This document shows, one piece after another, positions 23,921 through 32,806 of a DNA stretch of 64,000 bases (position 1 is the stretch's first letter; every line of letters starts with the position of its first letter). Both the position numbers and the translations under genes were made by a program. Source of the DNA: CAYZJB01 sp964602985 (GTDB lineage Bacteria > CLD3 > SB21); the NCBI GenBank assembly GCA_964602985.1, contig CAZRTJ010000002.1, positions 177,522 to 241,521 on the forward strand. Reading direction: 5' to 3'. A model generated the notes under the pieces. It did not search any database. It had not been told where the DNA came from and worked only from the letters and a program-made list of their open reading frames with translations.

Positions 23921-24826
23921 ATGAAGATAAGATTTTGGGGTGTTCGCGGATCGTATCCGGTGCCTGGACCCCAGACGAATAAGTACGGTGGCAATACGTC
24001 ATGCCTTGAAGTCCGGCTTGATGACGGGACGCTGATTATTCTAGATGCCGGATCGGGGATTCGGTCGTTGGGCAAGTCGCTGATGACCAATGGCTTTTCG
24101 ACCGGCAGGGCGTCCGCGCACCTTCTCATCACGCACACGCATTGGGATCACATACAGGGATTTCCTCACTTCAAACCGGCGTATGTTGCAGGCAATCGCC
24201 TGGACGTTTGGGCCCGTCATTTCGATCAGGCGCCTTTGAAAGAAATCTTCTCCTTTCAGCACAATCCGCAGTATTTTCCAAGAGGGCTCGACGACATGAG
24301 ATCTTCGCTGAACTTCCATGAAGTGGAAATTGGAATATCATTTAAAATCGGGTCCGCCACGATTCATCCGGTTCAATTGAATCACCCCAATATTGCGGTG
24401 GGTTACCGCATCGAAGAAGCCGGAAAATCATTTGCCTACATCACCGATACGGCGCCGTTTGAGGACATTCTGATCGGCTCCGACTTTATTGCCACACCAG
24501 AAAGTCCGGACGAGACGGCGAAGAAGAAATTGCGAGAACTTCAGTCGCACCTGCTATCAGGAATTTCCGGAGCCGACGCGATGGTGTACGATACGTTCTT
24601 TCGATTGGAAGAATATCGCCGAAATCCACACTGGGGACACAGCACGCCCGAGCACGGGATCGGTCTTTGCCGGGAGGCCGGCGTGCGAGCGCTGTATTTC
24701 TTCCATCACGCGCCGAGTATGTCGGACGACCAACTGGATCAGTTGCGACAATATTACCTGTCGAAGTACCGATCCGAAGCGATCCGTATCGAAGTGTCTG
24801 CGGAAGGACAGGAGATCCATATCTGA
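23921..24826 (+). CDS. Metallo-beta-lactamase-fold hydrolase 1 (PhnP / class II phosphodiesterase-like)
   Basis: 301 residues. Begins MKIRFWGVRGS, with GGNTSC at residues 23-28 and the dinuclear metal motif HTHWDH at residues 72-77; later ligands are suggested by LNHPN, ITDTAPFED and PHWGHSTPEHG. This subfamily is often annotated simply as an MBL-fold hydrolase and resembles PhnP and class II cyclic-nucleotide phosphodiesterases, so a phosphodiester substrate is likely but unproven. No signal peptide, so cytoplasmic. The stop overlaps the start of a paralogue (TGATG), and a cyclic-nucleotide-binding-domain histidine kinase follows. Confidence 0.85.
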   Translation: MKIRFWGVRGSYPVPGPQTNKYGGNTSCLEVRLDDGTLIILDAGSGIRSLGKSLMTNGFSTGRASAHLLITHTHWDHIQGFPHFKPAYVAGNRLDVWARHFDQAPLKEIFSFQHNPQYFPRGLDDMRSSLNFHEVEIGISFKIGSATIHPVQLNHPNIAVGYRIEEAGKSFAYITDTAPFEDILIGSDFIATPESPDETAKKKLRELQSHLLSGISGADAMVYDTFFRLEEYRRNPHWGHSTPEHGIGLCREAGVRALYFFHHAPSMSDDQLDQLRQYYLSKYRSEAIRIEVSAEGQEIHI

Positions 24827-25641
24827 TGGAGATTACGTTGTATGGTGTGCGCGGATCGACGCCGGTGCCGGGTCCGTCGACAAATGAGTTTGGCGGCAAC
24901 ACCTCCTGTGTGTTGCTCACCACATCGGACGGCAGGCATCTCGTTTTTGACGCGGGCACAGGTATCTGCAATCTGGCGAAGAAGATGATGACGACTCCGT
25001 TGGGGAAAGGGCAAGGGTCGATCTCCATTTTTCTGAGTCATACACATTGGGATCACATTCAGGGAATTCCTTTTTTTGTTCCCATTTTCATTCCGGGCAA
25101 TCGGATTTCCATCTATGGTTGCGGTCGACCCGGTGTAAGCCTGGCGGATGCATTGGAAGGTCAGGTGGCGACCGTGTATTCGCCGATCTGCAGCATGAGC
25201 AATTTTCCTGCAACGGTGGAGATTCATGAACTGACAGGGGACACGGTGGAAGGTGCGCCGGTCAAATGGTCGTCAATGCCTCACGGCGGCATCCACACGC
25301 AGGTGTATCGTGTGGAGGAAGGCGCCAAATCCTTTGTCTACATGACCGACGTCGAATATCCCAATGGCATTCCCGACGAGGCCATCGCGTTCGCTCGAGA
25401 CGCGTCCGTTCTCATTCACGATACTCATTTTCGTAAATCGGATTATCAGCCGGGAAGCGGTCATTCCAGTGTCGAAACGGCGGTGGAATTGGCGCGGCGA
25501 GCGAATGTCAGGAAGCTAGTCTTGTATCATTATCATCCGGATTATGACGATGCGGATTTGGCGAATCTGTACGAAGAATGTAAGAATCAGGAAGGGCTCG
25601 TTGTCATCGCAGGCCAAGAAGGTCTGAAATTACTTATATAG
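24826..25641 (+). CDS. Metallo-beta-lactamase-fold hydrolase 2 (tandem paralogue)
   Basis: 271 residues from the ATG overlapping the previous stop (TGATG); a longer in-frame version would run back inside the first hydrolase. It matches the neighbour position for position at the N-terminus: VRGSTPVPGPSTNEFGGNTSC and HTHWDHIQG at residues 72-80, the same numbering as in the first. It retains MTDVE and HDTHFRKSDY with a histidine-rich end (GSGHSS, LYHYHPDYDD). It therefore arose by tandem duplication and both copies keep their metal ligands, suggesting two active enzymes or a heterodimer. Substrate unknown. Confidence 0.85.
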   Translation: MEITLYGVRGSTPVPGPSTNEFGGNTSCVLLTTSDGRHLVFDAGTGICNLAKKMMTTPLGKGQGSISIFLSHTHWDHIQGIPFFVPIFIPGNRISIYGCGRPGVSLADALEGQVATVYSPICSMSNFPATVEIHELTGDTVEGAPVKWSSMPHGGIHTQVYRVEEGAKSFVYMTDVEYPNGIPDEAIAFARDASVLIHDTHFRKSDYQPGSGHSSVETAVELARRANVRKLVLYHYHPDYDDADLANLYEECKNQEGLVVIAGQEGLKLLI

Positions 25642-25649
25642 GGGTGTTT

Positions 25650-26840
25650 ATGCAGGAGATAATTCAGGTACTTCAGTCGTCTCATCTGTTCCGTGACATT
25701 TCCGATGCGTATATGAAGACGATCGCACCGCGTTTTTCGGTCAAATCAATGAGCGCTGGGGAGATTATTTTTGATGACAGCGCGCGCGAGGCCAACGGGA
25801 TGTTTGTGATCGCAGAAGGAGCCATCAAGATATTCAAGCGCGTTGCCGGTGACGACGATCGGCAACAAGCCGTGGCCATCCTGAAGCCGGGCAATTTCTT
25901 TGGGGAAATGGCGCTGCTGGACGAGGAGGTGAGGTCCGCCGGTGCGCAGGCTGTATCCGATGGCAAACTGTTGTTCTTGTCACGGGAGGCGTTTCATGAA
26001 CTCATATCGGAGAATCTCGAGTTGGGGCACACCTTGCTCTTGCGTTTATCTCAGGTGTTGACCAAGCGGCTGCGCGACACCAATAATCTGTTTCGGGAAG
26101 TCGTCACCTGGGGCTACCGCGCCCGAAAAGAAGTACGCGATTTGAAATCCAATTTTCTGTCGACGATCTCTCACGAATTGCGTACGCCGATCCACTCGAT
26201 TCAGGGTTTTAGCAGTCTGATGAAGGAAGCGGACGATCAGGACCCGGAGATGCAACGAAAGTTCGTCGAGGTCATTATCGGAGAGAGCAAACGGCTGGGG
26301 GATCTGATCAACGATCTCATCGCCCTCGCAGAAATGGAATACGGCGGCGTCGTTCTGCAGAAGCGGGAAATTCGGGTGGACGAATTAGTCACCAAAGCCT
26401 TTGATGAATATCGATTCCTGGCGGGCGAACGTCGTTTGTCGTACAACATCCGCACCGAAACGTCGCAAGTCGTCCATGTCGATGCGGACCGATTGACCGA
26501 CGCTGTGGGGCACCTGATCGAAAATGCCATTAAATTCACAGCCTTTGACGGACGAGTCGAATTGCACTGCTACGAGGAAATGGAATCGATTCGAATTGCG
26601 GTCGAAGACTCCGGTCGGGGAATTGCCGCGCGCAATGTCGAGCGGATTTTCGAGAAGTTCTACCAGGTGGACCAAAGCAGCACCAGGGAAGTCGAAGGCG
26701 CCGGCATCGGACTATCGCTGGCCCGACATATTGTGGATCTGCACGGCGGACGGATTGAAGTTGTGAGTCACGAAGAAAAAGGATCGACGTTCACGATCAT
26801 TCTTCCGAAAACCTATGTGCTGAAATCTTCTCACGCGTGA
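25650..26840 (+). CDS. Histidine kinase with N-terminal cyclic-nucleotide-binding domain
   Basis: 396 residues from ATG 25650, five bases after an AGGGG ribosome site; GTG 25644 is a poorer alternative. Residues about 10-135 form a cNMP-binding domain with a phosphate-binding cassette FFGEMALLDEEVRSAGAQA (Arg95 in the position that contacts the cyclic phosphate). Then HisKA with FLSTISHELRTP (phospho-acceptor His175) and HATPase_c with ENAIKF, DSGRGIA, FEKFYQ and GAGIGLSLA. There are no membrane helices, so it is a soluble sensor of a small cytoplasmic ligand, plausibly a cyclic nucleotide. No response regulator adjoins it. It lies two short genes downstream of PDE-like hydrolases, which could set the level of its ligand (inference). 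Confidence 0.88.
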   Translation: MQEIIQVLQSSHLFRDISDAYMKTIAPRFSVKSMSAGEIIFDDSAREANGMFVIAEGAIKIFKRVAGDDDRQQAVAILKPGNFFGEMALLDEEVRSAGAQAVSDGKLLFLSREAFHELISENLELGHTLLLRLSQVLTKRLRDTNNLFREVVTWGYRARKEVRDLKSNFLSTISHELRTPIHSIQGFSSLMKEADDQDPEMQRKFVEVIIGESKRLGDLINDLIALAEMEYGGVVLQKREIRVDELVTKAFDEYRFLAGERRLSYNIRTETSQVVHVDADRLTDAVGHLIENAIKFTAFDGRVELHCYEEMESIRIAVEDSGRGIAARNVERIFEKFYQVDQSSTREVEGAGIGLSLARHIVDLHGGRIEVVSHEEKGSTFTIILPKTYVLKSSHA

Positions 26841-27688
26841 GTGTTCCTTCTGTTACGATCGTGGTTCTCTCTTACAACGGTCGAGACCTGACGCTCGACT
26901 GCATTCGATCGTTGCAGCAATTGACCTACCCCCGGCCGCGCATCCTGATCATTGACAACGCTTCCCAGGACGATAGCGTGCCTGCGATTCGACGTGAATT
27001 TTCTTCCGACCTGAATACGGGAAGAATCCAACTGCACGTTCAGGAGCGCAATCGCGGCTTTGCCGGAGGAAACAACGTCGGAATCCGTCTCAGCGCCGAT
27101 GCCGAGTACGTGTTGTTGTTGAATAACGACACGACCATCGCGCCGGATGCATTGGACAGGCTCGTGGAAGCGGCGGAAGCCAGACCGTCGTGTGGACTGG
27201 CCGGCCCTTTGATCTACTATTTTGAACCTCGTGATCAAATCTGGTTTGCCGGAACGGAGGTGCGGCTGGGACGGGGCATCAGTCGTCATCGGGGAATTCG
27301 ACAAAAAGACCGCGGACAGTATCACGCGATTGAATCCTGCGACGCCGTGACCGGTTGTGCGATGCTGATTCGACAGGACGTTGTTCGGAGGATCGGACTT
27401 CTGGACGAGCGGTATCCGTTGTATTCGGAGGATACCGACTTTTGCATGCGCGCTCGGCAGGCTGGGTTTGAAATTCTCTTTGTTCCCACGGCAAAAGTCT
27501 GGCACAAGATTTCGGCGGCGACAGGGGGGCAATTCAACTGGCGCAAGGTGCGGTTGCGGACGTACAGCAATTTTCTCTTTCTGATCCGTCACGCCCGATG
27601 GTATCATTGGCTTACGATCCCGTTTTTTCAACTGCTGGAGGTGGCGCGAGTGATTTGGCTCGTGGCCTCCAAACCATCGAGGACTTGA
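26837..27688 (+). CDS. Family 2 glycosyltransferase
   Basis: 283 residues, starting with a GTG that overlaps the kinase stop (GTGA). GT-A fold features: VTIVVLSYNGRDLT at the start, LIIDNASQDDS (residues 37-46), NRGFAGGNNVGIR and the metal site LLLNNDTT (residues 93-100), then GCAMLIRQDV and YSEDTDFCMRARQAG (the ED base region). These match rhamnosyltransferase-like enzymes that build cell-surface polysaccharides. No membrane anchor except a weak hydrophobic stretch at the C-terminus. Acceptor and donor are unknown. Translational coupling to the kinase suggests surface glycan output controlled with that signalling unit. Confidence 0.88.
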   Translation: MSVPSVTIVVLSYNGRDLTLDCIRSLQQLTYPRPRILIIDNASQDDSVPAIRREFSSDLNTGRIQLHVQERNRGFAGGNNVGIRLSADAEYVLLLNNDTTIAPDALDRLVEAAEARPSCGLAGPLIYYFEPRDQIWFAGTEVRLGRGISRHRGIRQKDRGQYHAIESCDAVTGCAMLIRQDVVRRIGLLDERYPLYSEDTDFCMRARQAGFEILFVPTAKVWHKISAATGGQFNWRKVRLRTYSNFLFLIRHARWYHWLTIPFFQLLEVARVIWLVASKPSRT

Positions 27689-27736
27689 AAAGGATTCGTG
27701 CGGAGCGTAAGTTGACGTCCTAATCCGTGAGGTTTT

Positions 27737-28054
27737 ATGAAAGGTTCGGAAAGACAGGAAACGATTTTTCACGCATGGGCGGAAGCGGTGAGCGCTGTTG
27801 CCCAGAATCTGGATGTGGAATCCGCATTGAATTTCATTCGGGAGAGCGTCCGCGACGCTGAGGGAAGTCTGAAGATGACGTTGCAGGAAATGGACAAGAG
27901 ACCTCTGTCCGATCCGGAGAAAGCGAGATTCGTCGGCACGGTCGTATCCAATCTGCATCGGAGAATTTCAGAGAAGCACAAGGTCAAGAGCAGCGGTTCT
28001 CTGCAAAAAATTCTGATCGAAGTTTATCAGAAGTTCCCCGACCACAGCGGTTGA
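27737..28054 (+). CDS. Small unknown protein upstream of the MeaB-type GTPase
   Basis: 105 residues, start supported by GAGG eight bases upstream (gtgaggttttatg). No family was recognised. It looks soluble and all-helical, rich in Glu, Lys and Ser, with no cysteine, no signal peptide and no membrane segment. The next gene starts one base after its stop, so the two are probably co-translated. A role tied to the GTPase is possible but only by position. Confidence 0.6.
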   Translation: MKGSERQETIFHAWAEAVSAVAQNLDVESALNFIRESVRDAEGSLKMTLQEMDKRPLSDPEKARFVGTVVSNLHRRISEKHKVKSSGSLQKILIEVYQKFPDHSG

Positions 28055-28055
28055 C

Positions 28056-29006
28056 ATGACCGCCGCCGCAGACTGGGTGGGTCGGTTTCGGGAAGAGGCC
28101 GGCCGCGGGCGTGTTTCCCGTCGCACGTTGGCGAAGGTCCTGACCCTGATCGAGAATCGGATTCTCGAGGATCCGTCGGATCTCCTGGCCGCCTCCGCAC
28201 ACTCATCGGTTCGCATCGGAATCACCGGGCCTCCGGGCGCTGGCAAGAGCACGCTTGTCAACGGCTTGGCCAAGAGACTCAACGTCTCTTCGCGCGTGGG
28301 CGTGCTGGCCGTCGACCCGACGAGTCCCTTCAGCGGCGGAGCCGTCTTGGGTGATCGGATCCGGATGGCGGATGTCGGAAACGATGTCTTTATTCGCAGT
28401 ATCGCCTCCCGTGACTCGCTGGGTGGCATGACCCGCACCTCGTACGACCTCGCGGACATTTTGGAGGCTGCCGGATATTCGACGATTTTGTTGGAAACGG
28501 TTGGGGTGGGGCAGTCGGAAATTGACATCGTGCGACATGCCGATACCGTCGTCGTCGCGCTGGTGCCTGAATCCGGCGACGGTGTCCAGGCTCTGAAGGC
28601 TGGACTGATGGAAATTGCCGACATCTTTGTGGTAAACAAGTCTGATCGGGCTCAGGCCGACCAGATGCGGCAGGACATTACTTCCGCGATCCAGTTGCGC
28701 GCGGCTCAGAAGTGGATTCCGCCCGTGGTGGCGACCGTCGCCAGTGCGGACAGCGGTTTGGACGAACTGGTCGACCAGATTCGATTGCATCAGCGCCATC
28801 TGGAGATGGACGGAAATTTGGACACCAGGCGGCGCGAGCGAGTCCGACACCGGTTACTACAGGAAATCGAAGGCTGGATTCACATGCGTTTTCAGGACGA
28901 CGCGCTGTCCGGTGAAATGGCCACTCTCATCGACGCCCTGATGCGCAGGGAAATGAGTTACGCCCAGGCCGTGCAGAAAGCGTTGCCGCGGTTGTTGAGC
29001 AGATAG
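28056..29006 (+). CDS. meaB: MeaB/ArgK-type G3E GTPase (B12 mutase chaperone family)
   Basis: 316 residues. Walker A GPPGAGKS (residues 58-65), LAVDPTSPFSGGAVLGDRIRM, the ETVGVGQSE switch region, and the NKSD base-specificity motif are all classic for the MeaB/MMAA family, which loads and protects adenosylcobalamin-dependent methylmalonyl-CoA or related mutases. No mutase gene lies in this window, so its client is elsewhere. The stop is only four bases from the convergent stop of the next gene. Confidence 0.92.
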   Translation: MTAAADWVGRFREEAGRGRVSRRTLAKVLTLIENRILEDPSDLLAASAHSSVRIGITGPPGAGKSTLVNGLAKRLNVSSRVGVLAVDPTSPFSGGAVLGDRIRMADVGNDVFIRSIASRDSLGGMTRTSYDLADILEAAGYSTILLETVGVGQSEIDIVRHADTVVVALVPESGDGVQALKAGLMEIADIFVVNKSDRAQADQMRQDITSAIQLRAAQKWIPPVVATVASADSGLDELVDQIRLHQRHLEMDGNLDTRRRERVRHRLLQEIEGWIHMRFQDDALSGEMATLIDALMRREMSYAQAVQKALPRLLSR

Positions 29007-29010
29007 CGCG

Positions 29011-30399
29011 TCAGACATCCACGATTTCATTGAGCGCCGGAATAACAACATGCTTGTGTCCGTCGGTGCGAAGGGCGGCCGCGAAAGGTTCGCTCTGCTG
29101 AGGTTCGCCGTGAACCAGGAAGATTCCCTGAGGTCGTCCAACCCGTTGCACAAAACCGAGAAGGTCTTTCTTGTCTGCATGACCACTGAACGCATTCAGT
29201 TTCACAACGTCAGCTCTGACGGTATACTCCTCTCCTAATATTTTCACTTTCTCGGCCTTGTCGACCAGCCGCCTTCCCAGAGTGTGTTCCGCCATGAATC
29301 CTACGATGAGGATGGTGTTGCGCGAATCTTCGATGTTGTTTGCCAGATGATGCAGGATGCGGCCGGCTTCGCACATGCCGGAGGCGGCTATGATGATGCA
29401 AGGCTCTGTACGATCATTGAGGCTCTTGGATTCTTCCACACTCGCTATGTAATGCAGGGCGGGAAAGACAAAGGGATTGTCACCTTTTGCCAGGAGGCGC
29501 GACGCATCGCGATCCCAGTAGGTCGGATGTCGCTTGAAAACTTCGGTCACATTCACGGACAGGGGACTGTCGACAAAAACGGGAATCGCGGGAACGAGTC
29601 GCGATTCGTATAGAGCATTCAGATGGTAAATCACTTCCTGGGTTCGTTCGACGCTGAAGGCGGGAATGATGATCTTGCCGTTCTTTTGCGCGCTTTCATG
29701 TAAGACGCGGACCAGGTCTGTTTGGATTTCCTTCGCCGGGTCATGTTCCTTGTTGCCGTACGTGCTCTCGCTGATCAGGAAGTCAACATTCCGCAACTGA
29801 TCCGGATCCTCAATGATCGGCAAATTCTTGCGACCCAGGTCGCCCGTGAAACCAAGGCGTACCGTGCGAGAGCCCTCTCGAAATTCCATTAAGACCATGG
29901 CCGATCCCAACATGTGGCCGGCATTGAAGAAGGTCGCACGGATTCCGGGCAGCGCCTCAAACGGGCGGTTGTATCCCAGTGACACGAACTGGCTGAGGCA
30001 ATTCTGAGCGTCTGCGACACGATACAGCGGTTCAATAAGCGGCAGTTGTTTCCGGGTTAAACGTTTGTTGAGATAGTCCGCGTCGCGTTCCTGGATGAAC
30101 GCTGAGTCTTGCAACATCACGGTACACAAGTCAAACGTCGGCGCCGAGCAGAATATATTTCCCTTGAAACCCTGCTTGACCAGGTTCGGAATATTGCCAC
30201 TGTGGTCAATGTGCGCATGTGACAAAATCATGGCGTCCACGGACGCCGGATCAAAGGGAAAAGTCTTGTTGCGGTCAAATGTGTCCGCCCTGTGACCTTG
30301 GAACAGTCCGCAGTCCAGGAGAATCCTCTTGCCTCCGATCGTCAAGAGATGACGTGAACCTGTTACTGAGCGTGCGGCGCCGCAGAATTGAAGTCGCAT
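29011..30399 (-). CDS. Beta-CASP metallo-beta-lactamase nuclease (RNA-specificity type)
   Basis: 462 residues. MBL metal motif HAHIDHSG (residues 61-68), then LGFTGDLGR, SESTYGN, a beta-CASP domain with IPAFSVERTQEVIYHL and FVDSPLS, IAASGMCEAGRI, and a C-terminal FSGHADKKDL and FLVHGEPQ, the RNA-metabolising MBL set. Related enzymes process or degrade RNA (CPSF73/RNase J relatives without the long C-terminal domain). The start has a strong GGAGG five to six bases upstream (minus strand). Cytoplasmic. Confidence 0.9.
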   Translation of the reverse strand: MRLQFCGAARSVTGSRHLLTIGGKRILLDCGLFQGHRADTFDRNKTFPFDPASVDAMILSHAHIDHSGNIPNLVKQGFKGNIFCSAPTFDLCTVMLQDSAFIQERDADYLNKRLTRKQLPLIEPLYRVADAQNCLSQFVSLGYNRPFEALPGIRATFFNAGHMLGSAMVLMEFREGSRTVRLGFTGDLGRKNLPIIEDPDQLRNVDFLISESTYGNKEHDPAKEIQTDLVRVLHESAQKNGKIIIPAFSVERTQEVIYHLNALYESRLVPAIPVFVDSPLSVNVTEVFKRHPTYWDRDASRLLAKGDNPFVFPALHYIASVEESKSLNDRTEPCIIIAASGMCEAGRILHHLANNIEDSRNTILIVGFMAEHTLGRRLVDKAEKVKILGEEYTVRADVVKLNAFSGHADKKDLLGFVQRVGRPQGIFLVHGEPQQSEPFAAALRTDGHKHVVIPALNEIVDV

Positions 30400-30525
30400 G
30401 GCATCCTCCAGGATTCTTAGTGAGTAAATCTACGTAAGTTCTGTCGTGCTCGCATCTCCTTGGGGCCTTCGAAACCCGTAGGAGTACGTAAGTCTTGTTG
30501 CGTGTTTATGAATCCTGCCTCATTG

Positions 30526-30541
30526 TGTGATATAAGTCACG
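30526..30541. promoter_or_regulatory. CRP/FNR-family-like operator
   Basis: TGTGA-TATAAG-TCACG: nine of ten half-site bases match the CRP consensus TGTGA-N6-TCACA. It lies in the 216-base non-coding stretch 30400-30615 between the beta-CASP gene and a small membrane peptide, 75 bases before the ATG at 30616. A repeated TACGTAAGT occurs at 30431 and 30485 in the same stretch. No convincing -35/-10 pair was found to say which gene it serves. Confidence 0.45.
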
Positions 30542-30615
30542 GATTTCTTAGTCTCAATTCTGCATTTTTGCGTTCAACAAGGCGAATTATTTTCACACAA
30601 GGAGAAGAGACAGGG

Positions 30616-30708
30616 ATGCTGTGCGAAAAAGGTTATCATCCGAAGTGCCTGGTGATTATGGCTCTGATGTTGGCGACAGCCGTCGCCATCATGTTTTTTG
30701 TTCATTAA
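30616..30708 (+). CDS. 30-residue single-pass membrane peptide
   Basis: ATG 30616 preceded by AAGGAG at 30599-30604 (spacing 11, a little long) and a weak CAGGG next to the start. It encodes MLCEKGYHPKC, then a hydrophobic helix VIMALMLATAVAIMFFV and stops. A longer reading back to 30460 has no ribosome site and reads as non-coding. The composition is that of a small membrane protein (two Cys before the helix), but with so short a frame coding cannot be proven. Confidence 0.4.
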   Translation: MLCEKGYHPKCLVIMALMLATAVAIMFFVH

Positions 30709-30756
30709 TCTCATCTAGCTCGTCTTTCCACCCACCTTGTTCGAGAGTTGTTCCTG

Positions 30757-32805
30757 CTACGGCATAGCTGATCGGACTCGAACATCCGTTGCAAGAATAT
30801 TTGTACCGTCCGCAAAGAGGGGGTTGATGTCCATTTCCACTATCCATGGCGCCGAGCGGAGAAGTTCACTGACGCGGTAGATCACATCCGCGAGTTGTGA
30901 TTCATCCACCGGCTTCTTCCCTCGTGCACCCGCAAGAATCGGGTACGCCCGGATCGAACGAATCAGCGCATGCGCTTCGTCTTGCGTCAGGGGAGCCAGC
31001 GCAACTGCCGCATCGCGAATCTGCTCGACGTAGATGCCGCCCACGCCGAACAAGACCACGTGTCCAAATCCCTTTGCCCATTTGGCTCCGCAATACAACT
31101 CGATGCCCCCGATCATCGGTTGCAATACGAAACCGGTCACTCCGGGCAATTGCCGGACGCGACGGTATGCCGTTCGCAGTTCGGTTTCGGTCCGGATGTC
31201 GAGTGCGACGGCCCCCGCATCGGTCTTGTGCAGGACCCCTGTTGCTTTCAATACCAACGGATAGCCGAGCTGTGCGGCCGCGGGGAGCAATTCCACTTCG
31301 CTGTCGACGCGGGCGTGCGCAACGCGGGGAATGCCGACGGAGTCGAGTAAGGCGTTGGCGTCTTCGGAGTTGAGGTAACCATCGACCGTACTCGCGTGTA
31401 TGCACCGAGCGTCGGCCACGTCGGCGATTGCGGTCTCCAGAACTTCAGCCGCAGGAAGGGGAGTCGCCGCAACGCTGGCAAGAGCACGAGCCAGAATCAC
31501 TTCATCCGTGAAGAACGAGTGGCCCGAGGCGATGAACTCCGAGACCTCTTCCCTTGCGGTCAACGGCGACGGCAGTACAGAAAAAATCGGTTTTTCCAAT
31601 GTCGCCATCGCATTCTTCAATACGCGATACGCATCGAAGACCGGCACGAGTCCCGGCGTCCCGAAAATGACCGCCAAGGCATCGATGTTTTGCGTCCGAG
31701 CAACATGTTCGATAATCTCACGCAAATGTTCTGCCGTTCCGGTTGCGAGGAAGTCAATCGGATTGGCTACGGAAGATCCGGGGAGCAAGCGTGCAAGCAA
31801 TTCGTCGGCGCGCAGAATGGGTGGAATCTCGAACCCTCCTTTAGCCAGTGCGTCCGTCAATAGTACACCCGGTCCGCCGGCATGCGTAATCACGGCAAAT
31901 CGCCTGCCCGTCAACGGTTTGTTTGCCAACACACACGCCACTGCGATGAGTTCCTCCCGTCCTTCGCATCGCACGATTCCGGCTTTGCGGAACAGGGCAT
32001 CCACGAACACATCCGGACTGGCGAGTGCACCGGTATGAGAAGACGCGGCACGACTGCCCGCTTCGGAAACCCCCGCCTTGACCCCCGCGATCCGACAGCC
32101 CTTTCTTCTCAGGGAAGCGGCATGCCGCAATAGTTTTCGGGGATCACGGATGGATTCGATGTACAGTAGTTTTACGGGGGCGTATTCTTCAGAGTCATAG
32201 GTCAAATCCATATGCTCAAGAATTTCCTCCACGCCGATCTGTGCACTGTTGCCAACCGAAAAGACACTCGCAAACTGAAGGCCCTTGGCTATGCCAGCTT
32301 CCAGAATGAATACAGCGGTGGCGCCGGAACTCGAAATCAGATCGCAACCACGAGGATGGAGCTTTGGGATGGGTTCGGTGAAGACTCCGCGATAGTGCGG
32401 TGTCAATACGCCGATGGAATTAGGGCCGATGAGTGTTCCACCACATGAGTCTACCAGACCGACAATTTCCTTTTCCATTCGCTTCCCCTCGGGTCCGAGT
32501 TCGCCAAATCCGGCAGATAGAATGATGAAGGCGCTCACGCCACGGTCGATCAACTCCCGAATGGCGGCAGGGACACGGGACGCCTGGATTGCGAGAATGG
32601 CCAGGTCCACCCGGGGCAACGCGGTAACGGATGGATGACTAGGGAGATTCTGAACAAGCCGTTCCTTTGGGTTTATGACATGGAGTGTTCCGTCAAAGCC
32701 TCCCTCGATCAGATTCTTGAGAACCTTTCCACCGGGTTTGTGCACATCGTTGGAACCTCCGACGACGACGATGCTGTGTGGCCGGAGAAGGCACGGGTGA
32801 AGCAT
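30757..32805 (-). CDS. ADP-forming acyl-CoA synthetase (fused alpha-beta)
   Basis: 682 residues. N-terminal CoA-binding domain (SIVVVGGSND, VINPKE), succinyl-CoA-synthetase-like ligase part with ISSSGATAVFILEAG and the phospho-histidine loop SSHTGALAS (His257), and a C-terminal ATP-grasp domain (YPLVLKATGVLHKTDAGAV, VEMDINPLFA). This is the acetate/acyl-CoA ligase (ADP-forming) or acetyltransferase-type Pat fusion family; the absence of a GNAT domain points to the ligase. Its start lies one base after the stop of the histidine kinase (TGAcATG), so it is the third gene of the regulator-kinase operon, an unusual place for a metabolic enzyme. The acyl substrate cannot be told. Confidence 0.87.
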   Translation of the reverse strand: MLHPCLLRPHSIVVVGGSNDVHKPGGKVLKNLIEGGFDGTLHVINPKERLVQNLPSHPSVTALPRVDLAILAIQASRVPAAIRELIDRGVSAFIILSAGFGELGPEGKRMEKEIVGLVDSCGGTLIGPNSIGVLTPHYRGVFTEPIPKLHPRGCDLISSSGATAVFILEAGIAKGLQFASVFSVGNSAQIGVEEILEHMDLTYDSEEYAPVKLLYIESIRDPRKLLRHAASLRRKGCRIAGVKAGVSEAGSRAASSHTGALASPDVFVDALFRKAGIVRCEGREELIAVACVLANKPLTGRRFAVITHAGGPGVLLTDALAKGGFEIPPILRADELLARLLPGSSVANPIDFLATGTAEHLREIIEHVARTQNIDALAVIFGTPGLVPVFDAYRVLKNAMATLEKPIFSVLPSPLTAREEVSEFIASGHSFFTDEVILARALASVAATPLPAAEVLETAIADVADARCIHASTVDGYLNSEDANALLDSVGIPRVAHARVDSEVELLPAAAQLGYPLVLKATGVLHKTDAGAVALDIRTETELRTAYRRVRQLPGVTGFVLQPMIGGIELYCGAKWAKGFGHVVLFGVGGIYVEQIRDAAVALAPLTQDEAHALIRSIRAYPILAGARGKKPVDESQLADVIYRVSELLRSAPWIVEMDINPLFADGTNILATDVRVRSAMP

Positions 32806-32806
32806 G

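Noticed and set aside
27712..27741. TTGACG followed after 17 bases by TTATGA as a promoter for the 105-residue gene
   Set aside because: The -10 would overlap the ATG at 27737, so transcription would begin inside the gene.
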